DNA from: Pterois miles
Taxonomy: Eukaryota > Chordata > Actinopteri > Perciformes > Scorpaenidae
Direction of reading: 5' to 3'
Assembly: GCA_947000775.1 (NCBI GenBank)
Contig: CAMQGK010000514.1
Span: 5,983,501 to 6,047,500, forward strand
Length of the DNA stretch: 64,000 nucleotides
This document shows positions 1-13,553 of the stretch, in pieces. Numbering within the stretch: position 1 is the stretch's first letter; every line of letters begins with the position of its first letter. The notes under the pieces were generated by a model that did no database searches, was not told the origin of the DNA, and saw only the letters and a program-made list of their open reading frames with translations. Made by a program: the position numbers and the translations under genes.

Positions 1-115
1 TGCGATGGACTGGCTACCTGTCCAGGGTGAACCCCACCTTCGCCCAGTGCCAACTGGGATCGGCTCCAGCCCTGCGACCCCTAACGGGATAAGCGGTTGG
101 ATGGATGGATGGATA
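1..115 (+). repeat. 3' end of tRNA-headed fish SINE, truncated by window edge
   Basis: Starts tgcgatggactggc and ends with aagcggttggatggatggat. It matches the 3' half of the full copy at 42402-42809, including the (ATGG)n tail. The 5' part lies outside the window. Confidence 0.85.
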
Positions 116-1809
116 ATACTGCTGTCAACATCTATGGTAAGATCTTGACAGAAAACACGGACAAAGAAAACACTGACAAACATTTAAAGTATAGTGTCTC
201 AAGTGTTGCATGTGTCATTCAAGTGAGCAATGACTGATACTTCCTCAGTGTGCAGGGAGGTGACTATTACAAGAAATGTCAATACAGAGGCACCGCATAA
301 AGTGCATTTAATGTTCACATCATCCACGTCTCCATGTCAGACAGGGTAGAGGAGAGTGAGACCACTTTTCGTCCTCCCTCTAGTCGGTATTCCTCCCTCC
401 TGTCTTTATTTCACGCTAATGGTACATGGAGGTTAAGGACCATTAGTTCGCTCCCTGGACTATAGCTGCACCTATTATAGTGCTACAGCATAGCTTTCTT
501 CAATGGGCCAACTCTATTCATCACTGCTTACCCAAGACCTTTCCCAGAAGGTCAGGCTTTTCTAATGACTCGTGACTTGAGTCATGAGGAGGAGAGGAAA
601 AGTGAATGGGGAAAATTGCCTGTAGAGAGAGACAGAAGAGACAGAGCAGGAATGAAAAGCAAGGACAGAAAGGAAAAATGAAGAGGGCGAGCAAAAGGTT
701 AGTGGTGGTGGAGAGGGATATATCACAGGGACAATAATGGCTCTAATATAGACACTGGTGGATAACTTGGCTTATTTAGAAGTCCTGAAGTTTTTTGATT
801 TAATATTGGAGGCATTCACTTTAAATAATCTTAAATTAAACACTTCACATCCAGATTTCCTGATTAGACAACAAGACTGAACTGTGTGCATTTGTTCTCA
901 ATCGGGCAACGATAAGATGAGTAATGAGTTGCATTATATTGTGAAATGAACCTTTGAAACTGAAAACAATATCCTACCATTAAGTCCCTATTATTAGTGT
1001 GGTAACATTTCCTATTGATTCATTTTCCACCACTGACTGATGAAGGGGGAACAGGAAATCTGAGAACCATACGCAGCTGAGGATACTTAGAAATGAGATG
1101 AATTGTCATGGTGTTAATTTGCTCAGCGTCCTTCACCTTTATTTTAATTGGCTGACCTGTGATTCAGTCAAATTCCTCTTTAATGAGCCTCACCAGTTAA
1201 TTGCTAGGGAATATAAAAAAAAAGGGTTCAGAGATGTTTTGTACAATTTATACTTTTCCAAGTGACCTACTTGCAGTTGCTCTCCCCAGGTGTTCTGCCT
1301 TTGCAACCAGAGGTGGTCGAAGGCCAATTCTTACAATTCTACAATTAAGTGAAGAGGAATTCACAATGAGTAGTAGAAAATATAATTGCTGGGAAATGGT
1401 AACATTTATCTTGGTAAGACAACCCTTACATTTCGCAATGTGTGTTTTCCCAGTAAAAGAAGCTTCACTCTAACTTAAATTTGAGTCATCAGATCTCTTT
1501 CTACTGCACTGACCAGCGCTTGAACATTTTTCAGACCGTTCCACAGGGTATCCTGGATGCAGCTGTGTCAAGACTCAATTTGATGGCTAATAAAGTGATT
1601 TCACAGCTTCCACTCCAACTATAAAAACAGCAGGGTCTACTTTTAATTGTCAACAAGTAAGCATGACTAACCAACACTGTGTTTATGTTGTTTATTCTTG
1701 TGAAAAATCCAATGACATACTGTGCTGGTGGAAAACGCTCATGATGACACACATATTACATACTGTTATCACATTAACATGCACCATAGATTTTGAATAG
1801 AAGTGAACA
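116..1809. other. gene-free stretch
   Basis: AT-rich sequence with stops in all frames at short spacing. No exon, RNA gene or repeat that I can support. Confidence 0.6.
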
Positions 1810-2432
1810 TAGTCATTGTGACGTCACCCATTGGTTTGTGGACTGCTGATTTGAAGCCTCAAGTTCTGTACTTTGGCCGCCGCCATCTTGGTTTTTGGCA
1901 ACCAGAAGTGACACAAGAGAAGGAGGCGACCGAAATGTTTCAATTAACTTTCATGAACTTAAAACACACTGTGAAAGGATTAAAGTTTTAAGACAAAAAC
2001 AACACCCAGACAGGACAACACTGTGGTAGCAAACTGTCAATCAAAGCCGGTCTCACTCGCAGCACGCCAAATACCGACTGAGTGCCCCTCAGCATCGGAA
2101 ACCAACACACGGAGGCACCTTTTAATGACAGTAGATGACAGACAGAACTTTCAGCTAACTCCAGTGAAAACTCACATTCAGTGTTATTAAGTATCTCCTG
2201 CTATATGGTCTATTTGACTCTAAATGGGACCATAATTTACTAAATTAACATCATGCTGTATTGAAGAAGACTTGAAACGACTGAGACCATAAACTCATGT
2301 TTACAATGTTTTCTGAGGTAATAAATTAGTTGAAATGTAGGTTAAATTTCTCATAGACTTCTTTACAATCACACTTCTTTTTGCAACCAGAGGAGTCGCC
2401 CCCTGCTGGCTATTAGAAAGAATGCAAGTTTA
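1810..2432 (+). repeat. interspersed repeat D, copy 1
   Basis: Shares long blocks with 14040-14515: 'ttggccgccgccatcttgg', 'caaccagaagtgac', 'tggtctatttgactctaaat', and the end 'gaggagtcgccccctgctgg'. Copy 1 has about 150 bp of extra sequence near 2043-2195. Confidence 0.8.
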
Positions 2433-5400
2433 AGTAATGTCCTTGGAAGTGCTGGAGGACATGGCTGGTGGAGGGGCGTCTCTGCTTAGCTCGCTGCCAC
2501 CATGACACCGATAAGCAGTGAAAAATGAATGGAAAATAGAATATCAGTTACAAAACAAATATGAGTAATGCCAACCAGCTTTCTGGGTGAGCTTATCAGC
2601 CATAAGGCATTGGACCACAGTGTCTTATTACCTTCACATTTGGGCATACAAGGCACAAATGGTTGAACAAATGGAAGACAGATAAGCAAAGGAAAGGTAT
2701 ATGGGAAAAGATACAGTGTCATTGTAGGAATATTGCCTTCACAGGTACAGGTCACAGTGACTTGATAATGTCAGCCAGTGATTGGAAAGTAATTGCTTTC
2801 TAATGAATTTCAGCTTTCCCCTGAATATCATCTGTTGCCTCTCTGTATAAGATAACACATCGACGTGAAGACCTCCTCTCGTGGAAATAATGGAAAAGTA
2901 TTGGACCCACATTTTTGACAAATCTGGGGTGTTGCCGTGATGCAAGCTCTGGCTCAAATTATTTTCCATATATTCTGTGCCCATGCAGTTCTACAGTTTG
3001 GGGGCATTATCGTCAAAGTACTGGGGAGCATTTCTGTGCTTCGGGCAAATGAAAATAAAATTGTGCATTTTTTAACAGGTTGGGGATATTGTATCAGGTC
3101 CCAGTCAGGCAAAAGTATGTCAAGGTTAAGTGAAAGTCAAAACTTTTAGCAAAATACATTTTTTTTCACTTTCTTGCCAAGAGTTAGATGAGAAAATCGA
3201 TCACATATAACTCTGTTCAATAAATGGCTTCAGCTTGCAGCTGGTTAGCTTAGCTTTGCATGCAGCCTGGAAACAGGGAACGGCCTGTTTTTGTATGGAT
3301 TTAATGTGTTTATTAGTGACCTTCAGGATGTGCTGGTTGGAAGATTTGTCTAACTAACAGCATGTTGTGAGCTAACCAGTTGATGTCTGTAGATTCATAT
3401 TTACTGTACGGACTAAACAGTGGAATCAATCTTCTCCCCTAACTCTCAACAGGAAAGCAAAAAATATATTAATATAGTCCCTAAAGCATTGCTTCAGAAC
3501 AGCAAATATGTACACTAGGCCTGCCAGAGGTAATGTGATAACTTGTTAATGTAACTTAACGACACTAATTTCTTACTTGTAGCAGGCTCGGTTTTAATCA
3601 TATGAAACTAGACAACCTCAGGAATCCATTGGTACCAACCAACAACACCAAGCTGGCAGCATATTTGCCCACTCCCATGTTGATAAGAGTTTTAAATTCT
3701 TGACAAATCTCCCTTTAAGGTACATACTGAACAGATAAAAAATGTGCCAACTTTCAACAATCATGCAATTAAATATTTTAATCGACTGGCAACCCTAATA
3801 TATGCACATAAGAATTGAATTTACCACATGACGTCCTGCACAGTCTCAGAAGGATGCAACTTATAGTATAAAGTAAATCAAAATAATAAAACTGTAACTG
3901 GTTTGGGGGATTTTTAGGCACAGTATGCCTTGTATGTGCTGTATTTTAGATTTGCCAAATAGTTGTTCTAGTTCTGTGGCAAAGCATTACATGATATAAA
4001 GATCCATTACAATAACCACAATAACGTTAACAATGATGCTCAAGTTTAAATTCAAAATTTCTCCCTACCTTTTAGCCAAGGTTTTAAAGTCTGCTGACCT
4101 TATTCACAAAATGTAGACAGGCAGACTTCTAATATAAATGTTTTATATATTATAGGATGTTAAAGACATTATTTTGTCGGTCCAATTCTGGAATTGTTTA
4201 TTTCTTTTCCTTCCCTCAGCCAGGGGCCGATGCAATGCACCCATTACTCCACATCCAGAAAGTGATACAAAAACAATCCAAGTCTAATACGTGTGAGGTG
4301 CACTGGTGCCTTAAACTACAAAATAAAACTAGCAGCTCATGAAGGCATCAAATCGAAATATAAAACTCAGTGGGGAAACTTTGGGAAAGCAGTAGCACAA
4401 CACGAATGTTCACATAATGTCAAAGGAACTCCTATTTGAAAAACTGATAACGATGAATGATGTTTTCTCTCTTCAAGGAAACCAAGGAGAAAGACTTTTT
4501 CTCAATGCATGCATGATGGAAATAAACTTCGGAAGGAAACTCTGCAGCCTTACATCACCCTGTCTGTCCTTGTGGAGGGATGTTTGTGCCAACAAAGATG
4601 CTGCTAAATGGATTTGTGTGTGTGTACATACATGTACCGACACACATCATTTTGTGCAATGCTTTGGCAGAAAGCTGATTAAAGAGTGAATGAGGAAGTT
4701 GATTTCTACCCCACAGTGGACCAACAATGTGCAGGATTAATCAGACCCGTCTCCTATCCATGCAGGTTAATTAGGGTTAAATGATAATTAGGACACCATT
4801 AAAAGGCAAACAACCACAGAGGACCCTTAATCTGCGCAATGTTGTGCTGCGGCGGGTGTGTTTATTTGTTTGTGGAGGGGTGTGTGTGTATTGACGACGG
4901 TGTTTTTGGCTGTGTATGTGGATAATATATCATCTACATGTATGAATTTGTATGTGTGAATAGTGTATGAATAAGACCTCATCTGTTTTCTTTTCAGCAT
5001 GTATTTCCTTCTTTGTGCAATACCTGGAACCCTATTGGAACCTGACTGATGAAATCTTTTTTGTCACTTTGCAGAGATGAAGGTCAGGCACACAGTGTGA
5101 TTTTTACTTAATGATTGAAAAATGCATTCAAGTCGAAGCCAAGGTTAAAATATCCAAGCAAAATGGCAAGTTAACATAGAAAAACATCCATATATAACAT
5201 CCACGCCACATCGTATTAGCGCCTACTGAGCTGCTCCCAAAAACTATAGTGAAAATAGAATTATGACTTATTACCCAGCATGCCTTGCACCACCCTGATG
5301 GGATGTAAATGTGTCAGGGTTGACCTGGAACATCCTCTTTGTCCCTACTCAGATACCGTAATTTGCTCCTTTTTGTGACACCTGGATGTTGCAGTGACAA

Positions 5401-5593
5401 ATTGGAATTGATTGGAGCCTTGGCTAAAATGTCTCAGGTTGTGACCCCTGAGCTCAAAAGCATTTTCCATATTAGTATTCTGCACCTCGCTGCTCCGACC
5501 TGGCAGCTAAGGTTTTAGAGCATGAATAGAATTGATCTGCATCACTGGGTCTTTCCAGTTTTCCTTAATTCACCTCAACATTCGCTTTATTGC

Positions 5594-5596
<3 letters not shown>
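2433..5596. other. gene-free stretch
   Basis: Apart from the hAT-like copy at 3516-3798 I see no gene or named repeat. A short GT-rich patch lies near 4860-4980. Confidence 0.6.
3516..3798 (-). repeat. hAT-like non-autonomous element, internally deleted copy
   Basis: Shares blocks with the copies at 5860 and 46601: tttggtaccaatg-type segment, catatgaaactaga, tttgcccactcccatgttga, ctccctttaaggtaca, and the end ttttaatcgactggcaaccc. The ends resemble the hAT terminus ((C/T)AGGGCTGTCAA). Confidence 0.8.
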
Positions 5597-5633
<37 letters not shown>

Positions 5634-5713
5634 CGTTTTCGTTATTCGTTATATAGTTATATAGTATATATATATATACGTATATATATGTATATATATG
5701 TATATATATATAC

Positions 5714-5794
<81 letters not shown>
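5597..5794. repeat. poly(A) followed by (TA)n microsatellite
   Basis: A run of 33 A (5597-5629), a short spacer, then (TA)n with a few cg/tg interruptions from about 5664 to 5794. Any open frame here is an artefact of the repeat. Confidence 0.95.
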
Positions 5795-5796
<2 letters not shown>

Positions 5797-5859
5797 CATT
5801 ATCATATTTACTCAGTGGTTAGCACTGTTGCATCACAGTGAGATTTCAGATTTTAACTT

Positions 5860-6524
5860 TTAGATCGATTAAAATATTTAATCGTGATTAATCGCATGAT
5901 TGTCCAAATTAATCAGTTCAAAATATACCTTAAAGGGAGATTTTTCACGTGTTTAATACTCTTCTTAACATGGGAGTGGACAAACGTGCTGCTTTATGTA
6001 AATGTATGTCTATATTTATTATTGGAAATCAATTAACAACACAAAACAATGAAAATATTTCCCAGAAACCCTCACAGGTACTGACTTTAGAATACAAATC
6101 ATAATCATAATATGGCAAACTGCAGCCCAACTGTGTGCTGACTTGACTATGACTTGATCCAAACTGCATGTGATTATCATAAAGTGGGCATGTCTGTAAA
6201 GGGGAGACTGGTGGGTACTCATAGCACCCATTTACATTCACATATCTTGAGGTCAGAGGTCATGGCCATGGCAGTTTTCTTCATCAAAATTTAGTCTGGA
6301 GCATTTTTTAACCTCCTGCTCGACAAGCTAGTGTAACCTTATTGGTACCAATGGATTCCTCAGGTTGCCTAGTTTCATATGATACCAGTACCTTCATTAT
6401 AGCTTTAAAACTGAGCCCACTACAATCTAAAAGTTGCAAATTGTGTTAATGCATTCAAGAAATTAATGCGGTTAAAACAAATTTGCATTAATGCGTTATT
6501 ATCCCCTTAACTTCGACAGCCCTA
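5860..6524 (+). repeat. hAT-like non-autonomous element, near full length (about 665 bp)
   Basis: Carries the 'aatatttaatcgtgattaat' head, the block 'ccagaaaccctcacagg', 'tggcaaactgcagcccaac', and the end cttcgacagccctag. It is the longest of six copies in this window. Confidence 0.85.
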
Positions 6525-7582
6525 GTTCACATAAATCTTAGTGGAGAGAACCAGCTGTCTGAGCTCTGCTTCACCTATGATAAGTGATAAATACCATAAT
6601 GCAACCCAGTAATATGTATAATCATCATTGAGCAATACACATACAATATTCAAATCCTTTAATAAAGGCTGAGCTTTCCATTTTGCAGTGAATGTGTGAT
6701 GATTCAGACCTGCAGCCCTCAAATTTCTTTCGTTGCTATTCAAATTTATTATGGCCTCCATTCATTCATTTATTCATTGCTCTTAATGATGGATATCACC
6801 ATAATACAGCCCGTGGCCCTGACAAGGGTAGTAGTGGTGGTTTGTAATCCTTTTTATAGGGTCTCCAAAATCTCTAGGGCTGGCACCGAACTCCTCTCTG
6901 TAGCACCCAGATGTAAACTAGGTAAATTTATCAGCACAAAAACACCCTCAGCATGCCTGAGTGAAAGCGGGAGCTTAGCACTGATAGTGTGGCTGTACAG
7001 TGGCAGCGGGCATTTTATTCCATCTTATTTTTATTTTATTTCTTTCTTGGAAAGGTATATCTGGGGGCCTCTTGTGATCTGACTGCAGCCCGACTGAGTT
7101 ATTCCTGAGCTGTGATAAGGGCCTGGATAAGCATAATGACGTTTGGAGGTGTGAAGTTTTTGCTCCCTTTGAATAGAAATGGGGATTCTCTCCTTACACC
7201 TCTGTGCCTATTTAGAGCCCCGACTATGGCCGAGAATTTCAATGGAGGTTCTTATTCACAGACAGGTTTTTTTCCTGCGAGTGTCACTGTGGGAGTGCGT
7301 GCATGCCTGTGTGTGACCTGCATTCTCTCCTGGTATTACCACCCAGCAGGTCCAACTCCCTCCTGATGAGTCGAGCAGGCAGCGTGTCATTCCTTGCTGG
7401 AGTTTGGTGGTGGTGGTAGTGCTGGCGGGGGGGGGTCACTTGTTTTATCTGTTTACCCAGTGACCTGCTCCAGCACTGCCTGTGTATTTGTGTGTGCTTG
7501 TACTATGTGAGTTCATATCAGCACATTGAGTGTGAGTTTGTTTGTCAAGGAGTAGTTGGGAAAATCGGGATGTGGGTGGCAA
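6525..7582. other. gene-free stretch
   Basis: No recognisable protein. A 128-codon open frame at 6696-7082 has no family resemblance. A G run lies at 7428-7436. Confidence 0.55.
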
Positions 7583-8230
7583 TATTGGTCAATCAGTCCA
7601 CCATTTTGGACCAGACTGAAATGTCTCCAGAGGATGAATCCTACTGAATTTGGTGATCCTCTGACTTTTTCCTTTAGTGACACCATGAGGCTGATATTTT
7701 TTGGCCTTTAGTGAAATATCTCAATAACTACGGGATGGATTGCCATGACATTTGGTGCAGATACCCAGCTCATTCTCATTCCCAGGGTGTCAATACAGAG
7801 GCTTTGTCACGACCACCGCTGCACAAGGCAACCTTTAGTGCCAGTATGAGACAAATTAACTACAATGTAAACCCAGATTGTGGTTACGTAGTTTAAAGAG
7901 TGAAAAGACAGACTGTTGGGAGGTGGGGTGGATGGGCCTAACAAACACTAGGCTTTCATCCAGGAGCCCTCTGCCTTATACGTTAAGTTTCATTTTCACG
8001 TTACAATCTGTTCTGTGTTCACAACGTTCAGTTTCATTTCCACTGTAGTTTTAAGCCCAACCACGTAGTTATTTCCTAAACCTAGCTAAGTGGTTTTGTT
8101 GCCTAAACATAAAGTGGCAGTATGTGACGAGTTGGGATGACAACCTTTTGAGATACCCATGGTCCCCAGAGGATTTGGCTTTGGTGATCCCCTGAGTTTT
8201 CATCTAGCCACATATATTAGAATCATATAT
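7583..8230 (+). repeat. interspersed repeat split by a nested insertion
   Basis: The left part (7583-7767) and right part (8153-8230) are the same family; both contain the 'ccccagaggat...ttggtgatcc' block. They are separated by another repeat flanked by ATACCCA on both sides. 'gtgaaatatctcaataact' followed by 'ggatggattgccatgacatt' is a sequence I know to be very frequent in teleost genomes. Confidence 0.75.
7768..8152 (+). repeat. 'cctaaacctaac' repeat family, complete nested copy
   Basis: Runs from gctcattctcattcccaggg to gttgggatgacaacctttt and is flanked by ATACCCA (7761-7767 and 8153-8159), a 7-bp target duplication. Core blocks 'ggctttgtcacgaccacc', 'gctttcatccaggag' and 'tttcctaaacctagctaagt' recur in other copies in the window. 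Confidence 0.8.
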
Positions 8231-9226
8231 TTCAGTTTTCAGCCATTCAATATTTTGGTTTATGACCAAATACCTGCAGAACTAGTGACATTCCTATCAG
8301 CCTCTTCTGTATTTTTTGGTGAAAATATAGGATAAACTGTATTTTCAGTAACTGGATATTGATCTAAAGAGTCTATCGTTAAATTGGTTACTTATTCATG
8401 TGCATGAGCTAATTGTAGTCAAATTCATCCCTTATTTTAGACTTGCAGTAATGATTATAAGAGATTTCAATGAAGGATTTAATTGAGCATTACAGATTTG
8501 ATGTGAAGTTATTCTGTTTTTATTGCATCTCTTAGGACTGTAAGAAACCTCTAAAAAGTCCTGTTGCAGCTTGTAAACCCTAGAGTCACATGGCTTTCAT
8601 AGAAGAATTAAGTTGAAGTTGATAAAATATCTGGAAGCAACGAAAGAAGAAAAAGAGAGAGGCAACAGAAGTAATTTCATAGCTGAAGTGCAAAGAAAAG
8701 CACAATTACTGGGCGAGGAGGGCTGGAGAACAGCTGAGTGATGTGCATGAGTGAGGATGTTTGGCCCGTCTGCATTGAGGTTGAAGTTGAACCACACAGG
8801 ACTGATTACATAAAATATACATGAATGCTGTGATCGCTGGTATTTGACTCTATTGTAATTGTCAATTCCACTTTAGAAGCAAAATCGTGCAAAATGGTCC
8901 TGGAGCCATCATGCAGTCTGACTTACTGTAGTCAGACTTGTAACATGAAAGTGTTTGTATAACATTTGCCATTATGTGGTTTGCACAGTTAAGTTCACCA
9001 GCTTAACAACACATTTTCAACTTGTCAAATACTGGTGCTTGGTCAGTGGCACTAAGTTAAACTATGATGCTCCACTAATCCCTCAGTTTTAAACATATCA
9101 CGGGCAGGTCCCCCCAGGAAGAGCGTCTGGCTTTGAAGTACAACTCCTTACAACTCCATCGTGTGATACCATTGGGCCCAAAAAACTTTTTTCCCAGACA
9201 CTTGAACAGCATTAAAATCAGTGGAT

Positions 9227-9261
<35 letters not shown>

Positions 9262-11810
9262 GTGAATCAGCTTCCCAGTAGCCCTTATTTAAATCAATAA
9301 CTCCTAAAAGTTGTGAAATGCACTAATACCCAAATCCAGAGTTGTTTCCCTTCCTCTGGTCATGTGAATGAGACCCAGACCGAGGCTGCCCTATGAGCCC
9401 AATGGATGCAGAAGATCACGAATGATCCAGGTAATTTTAAACTCAGAAGTGAAGCTTTTTTTGCTTCATGCGCCACAGAGCAGGGCCTCACCTACAAAGC
9501 TGTATCCAGTTATCTTTATACATCCACGGTCAGGGACGGTGTGTCGAGTTTTCGCTTGTTACATGCTCCAACTTAGTTTTACTCAACAAAATTACTTGCT
9601 CAGATTTAAGCAACAGAAGTACTTGGTTTACAGTTCGAAAAAGATTGTGGTTTGGGTTAAAATTTTTATGTTTGTTACGCAAACAACTAACTGCTATGTA
9701 ACTGCTGTTTGTAAAAGTCCGTAAGTTACGAAACAAAACTACGGTAAAATAATTCAATGCTGTCTGGTTTCACGGTGGTCTCCTGGGTGAAAGACCTGCA
9801 TCTGGTAAATATACTGAGAGAAGGCATGGGGTCAGGATGAGTGTCCCTCCAACCACTGGAGTCTGCTACACCAGTTAACCTGTTTTGTAGTCCAGTTGCC
9901 TGTTCCACATGGGTGACAACTGTGGGATTCGTTCTGTAATTTGTTTATTTTCACCAGTAAAAATCTGCCTGACTCATCTGCATGTTATGCATCTCCATCC
10001 CGCCTGTTTTTCATCCTGGTGCTAAGGGCTCACCACTCCTAAACTAGGCTTGGGCATGAACAGGTAGTTTGTTTTTCATTTTCATGTCACTGTGCTACAC
10101 CCATACTGTTTAATAGTATATTAAAGATGCAATCTCTTAGATGGTCTTGGTTGAACCTTTGGTCAGTTGTCATTCATCCCTGTCAGCATTTTGCGTTACA
10201 TGGCTTGGCAAGTTAATTGGAGTCAGATGAGGTTCAGAAGGTTGCTGACATCGACTGCCCTCCGTGGATCGTGTTCCTCTGCCTTTTCATGGACGGACAC
10301 ATACAATATTCTTCCATCACACACAGGAAATGTCAACTTCTGTCACGGCTTAATATAATGCACGATGCAGCTCTGGATCTCAAACATATTACTGTGCTTA
10401 GCAGGGAGTTTTGCTGGTGTGGATTGAATAATTCTGGAAATACTGTTGTCCAAATTCTGTAGACTTTTTTGTTGTTGTTGTTTTTGAATGCATTTTCGTG
10501 CTTTCTAAGGATAAAACATTTCAGCATTTTCATGCGTTTCACCAAATTAGACCACAGGTCAAACTGGTTGCGTTTTCTGTCTGAATCGCTTTGCTTTGAT
10601 TCAGCTCATTCAGACCACCCACTCAGAGTGCATTCAATGCCCCGAAGTATTGATTGAATTAGACAAAGAACCCTCATGAGGAGGAAAAAAAAGAGAATGC
10701 AATCATATTCCTATTAGTGCCAGGCTGGATGAGGAGAACGTGCTGGCCTTTTCTTCTAGCTTTCCTTATTCAACATTAATTACTGTTCATTTCACACATT
10801 CTCTTCTTTCACTCTACCCACTTTCCCCACGCTCCACGCCATTTTCAGCCCCTGCTCATCAGGTTGGTTTCCCCCATAAATCAAACACTGGAGTTAGTGT
10901 GTTTTCACAGTCATTGAAGAAGACCACGGTGAGAGACATGCTCCATGAGTGCTTATGTAAGGAGATAGAGAGAATTGTGGCATTTTATTCTGCCAATGGC
11001 GCCTAAAACTTTTGTCTCTGAGCAGTTGTCTGACTGTGTTTTCATCACTGTCACATACCCTTTAGATTTCACTTCAGCTGCTTACGTGTGCGACTCATAT
11101 CCCAGATGTTGCAGCAGAACTCCTCGGCTTGTCGGTTTAACCTTGATGGAGTGCTGATGTGCTTATCTAGCTTAAAGGGTTGAGGTGGAAACCAGCCTAA
11201 AGAGGTATAATACAAAACTAGGTGGGAAAATGGAAGCCTGATTTTGAAGCGTTTAAGAGCAAATTCTTGACACGGTTCAGAAATCTGCTGCTTTCATCAA
11301 AGATGAACTTGTTTCATGGTGCAACAGTTTCTCCAAGTAACTCTGGCAGTTGCATGGCATTATAGTTAAAGGGGCACTCCACCTATTTTCACATCAAAGT
11401 CTGTTTACAGGTCCAGAGGGAGCTGCATGAAATTTGATAAATTTGAAATGAAAAAAAAAAAAAATCTGGGGGTGTGGAGTTAGAAAGAAGTGAGCTCACC
11501 AAACCGCCACAGTCTCATCTCTGCTTGAGGCTAGCAGCTGGAGGCTACATTAGCTGCTAATAGCAAACTCAGCAGAGCGCTCTTTTAAAGGTACCGGGTG
11601 AAGTTTTCATTACGAACACCTGTGAGATTCTAACTTTTGTTAAACAGCAGCACTGTTCCCACAAGTGCCAATTAGCCTGCAGTTAATGCCATAATGAAGT
11701 GTAATGGTAGCACAAGAGTCCTGAAAACAAAGAGTGTGTTTTGTAAATATCTATTTAAAGTTTGCTAACATAGACATCCACCTTAATACATTTTCATTTT
11801 AAAACACTAA
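8231..11810. other. gene-free stretch
   Basis: Contains repeat E copy 1 (9105-9545). The sequence 'ttaaaggggcactccacc' at 11366 looks like the end of another element, but its partner is not clear. No exon seen. Confidence 0.55.
9105..9545 (+). repeat. interspersed repeat E, copy 1
   Basis: Shares 'cttcctctggtcatgtgaat', 'gcccaatggatgcagaagat', 'gcttcatgcgcc' and 'atctttatacatccacgg' with 25930-26222. It contains a pure T run of 32 (9228-9259). Confidence 0.7.
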
Positions 11811-12420
11811 GGGATGAATTCACAAAGAATGGATTTTGGCCACTGATGACAACGTGAACTGCACATCATTTGCAACCGCTATTTGCCCGTTTAAAGGTCT
11901 GATTCCCAAATGATATTGTGCTAATGTTATTTCAGTGCAAACATGCAAGCACAAGGCAACACACATGTTTTGCAGCTGAGTTGATTTGAGTCAGGTTACT
12001 TTTTCTCCTTTCGTTATGCTCATATATGTCGCAGAGCAAACATATGCAGGTGGGTGATATAATACATAACTAATGAGGAAAATATTAATTACATTCTCAT
12101 AAATAAATTTGAGCGGACATATGTGCTTCAGTTTCCACCAACTCTCTGAGGACGCTAACAGTTTCACACACTGATCTTGGTGAATTGGACTGTTTTTGCA
12201 ATGAGGCTCATTTGCATGGAAAGGGGACAGTTTTGCACCAACTGGATTATATTACCTAATTTAAATACATGCAATTAGCAAAGAAGCACTGAGACATTAC
12301 TTGCTTGGCAACACAGTTAGAGGAGGATTTATTATTATGTAATTACACGGTTTCTTTTTGTCTTACTTACATAGGTTTAGCAGACACAAAAGCCGCACAA
12401 TCTTTTTGTGAATTCACCCT
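11811..12420. mobile_element. inverted-repeat element (MITE), about 610 bp
   Basis: The left end gggatgaattcacaaagaat and right end tctttttgtgaattcaccc are inverted copies with one indel. No transposase frame lies inside. The terminal sequence is reminiscent of PIF/Harbinger-type MITEs, an inference only; the target duplication is not clear. Confidence 0.65.
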
Positions 12421-13553
12421 TGAGTGTTTTAATACTGTTTAAAAAAAAATCTCCGTCCATACATGCCTGAAGATGCATATTACATGACCATTCACATAAA
12501 TGTGCTGGTGCAAACAGGAAGTAGATTGTCTGTGGCAATCGTGAAAAGTAGGACCAGAGATTTCTTTACTTGGATCTACAATGAGGTGGAAAGCAACACA
12601 GTATAGTGTAGAGTATAATGCGCTCAAGGAAGCGGAAAACACAGATTAGGAGTTGTTGAAAAGAAAATATACCGACATATAAGAGCCGTCCGGGAGCATT
12701 ATCCATTGCCGGACGTAGCCATGTTACTGGAATGCCAGCTGATAGCTAAAATTTGTCACCCTTCAACCAGCCACAGGTTTATTTGATGTAGGCCTGTAAT
12801 ACAAACCAACACTGCCATTCCTAGAAAAAAAAAGTAACTATTATTCTTCAACTTTTTGAAGATATTATTCAGTGAACTATCATTAGTCATTTCTCCTATC
12901 ATGAGAAGGCAGCGTTCATGTGAGATTGTCGGGAGAGAGCTGCCAATCATCTATTGTATTGCCTTCTCAACACTTGCTGTAAATGCACTCAGGTCTTTAG
13001 AGACCTGAAAGTATATTACTCTCCATCTTATTCATTCATTTCATTTCATTCATTTCGTTACGCTCTCAAACCGTGTCTCATTTCTCATGTCAAAATGTCA
13101 AACTTATTAAGAATACTGTTTTTCTGACGTTTGTCTAGAAAGTTTATTCAATCTTTAGAGACCCAAGGGCTCTCCCAAGGTTTCTCACAGTATGCAGGCA
13201 GCAGGCGGACTGGGAATAAACAGAGAATTGCAGTACCCATACTACCAACCCATTTAACCAAAAAATTATTTAAAATGTCCCAATACATAGTATGTCAAAT
13301 GCAGTATGCCAAAAATACCAGGATGTCCCACTACATCCGGTCGCATTCTGCAACATACAAGCTAGCATCGGTTCCTGGCTATTCTCTGTGCAGCGGATAT
13401 ACAGTATGAGCAAGAAGGTCAAAGTTCAAGGTATGTCTCAAATGTATGCATACTGCATGCAACAGTACATACTTTGTAAGGGCAGCTACAGTGTGGACTA
13501 AAGGTAAAAAGAAAAAAAGTTTGGAACGTATCCTATAAAAGAAGTGGACATAT
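12421..13553. other. gene-free stretch
   Basis: A 'cattcattt' simple repeat near 13030-13060 and the probable repeat at 13260-13500. Nothing coding recognised. Confidence 0.55.
13260..13500. repeat. probable interspersed repeat rich in 'tatgcatactgcatgca'-like words
   Basis: 'atagtatgtcaaatgcagta', 'tgtcccactacatccggtcg', 'atgtatgcatactgcatgca'. The word use is repeat-like, but I find no second copy in the window. Confidence 0.35.

Noticed and set aside
5532..5805. Open frames on both strands rich in Ile/Tyr
   Set aside because: They are translations of a poly(A) and (TA)n microsatellite.
9368..9724. 118-codon open frame on the plus strand
   Set aside because: It overlaps repeat E, which has a second, differently framed copy; no protein family resemblance.
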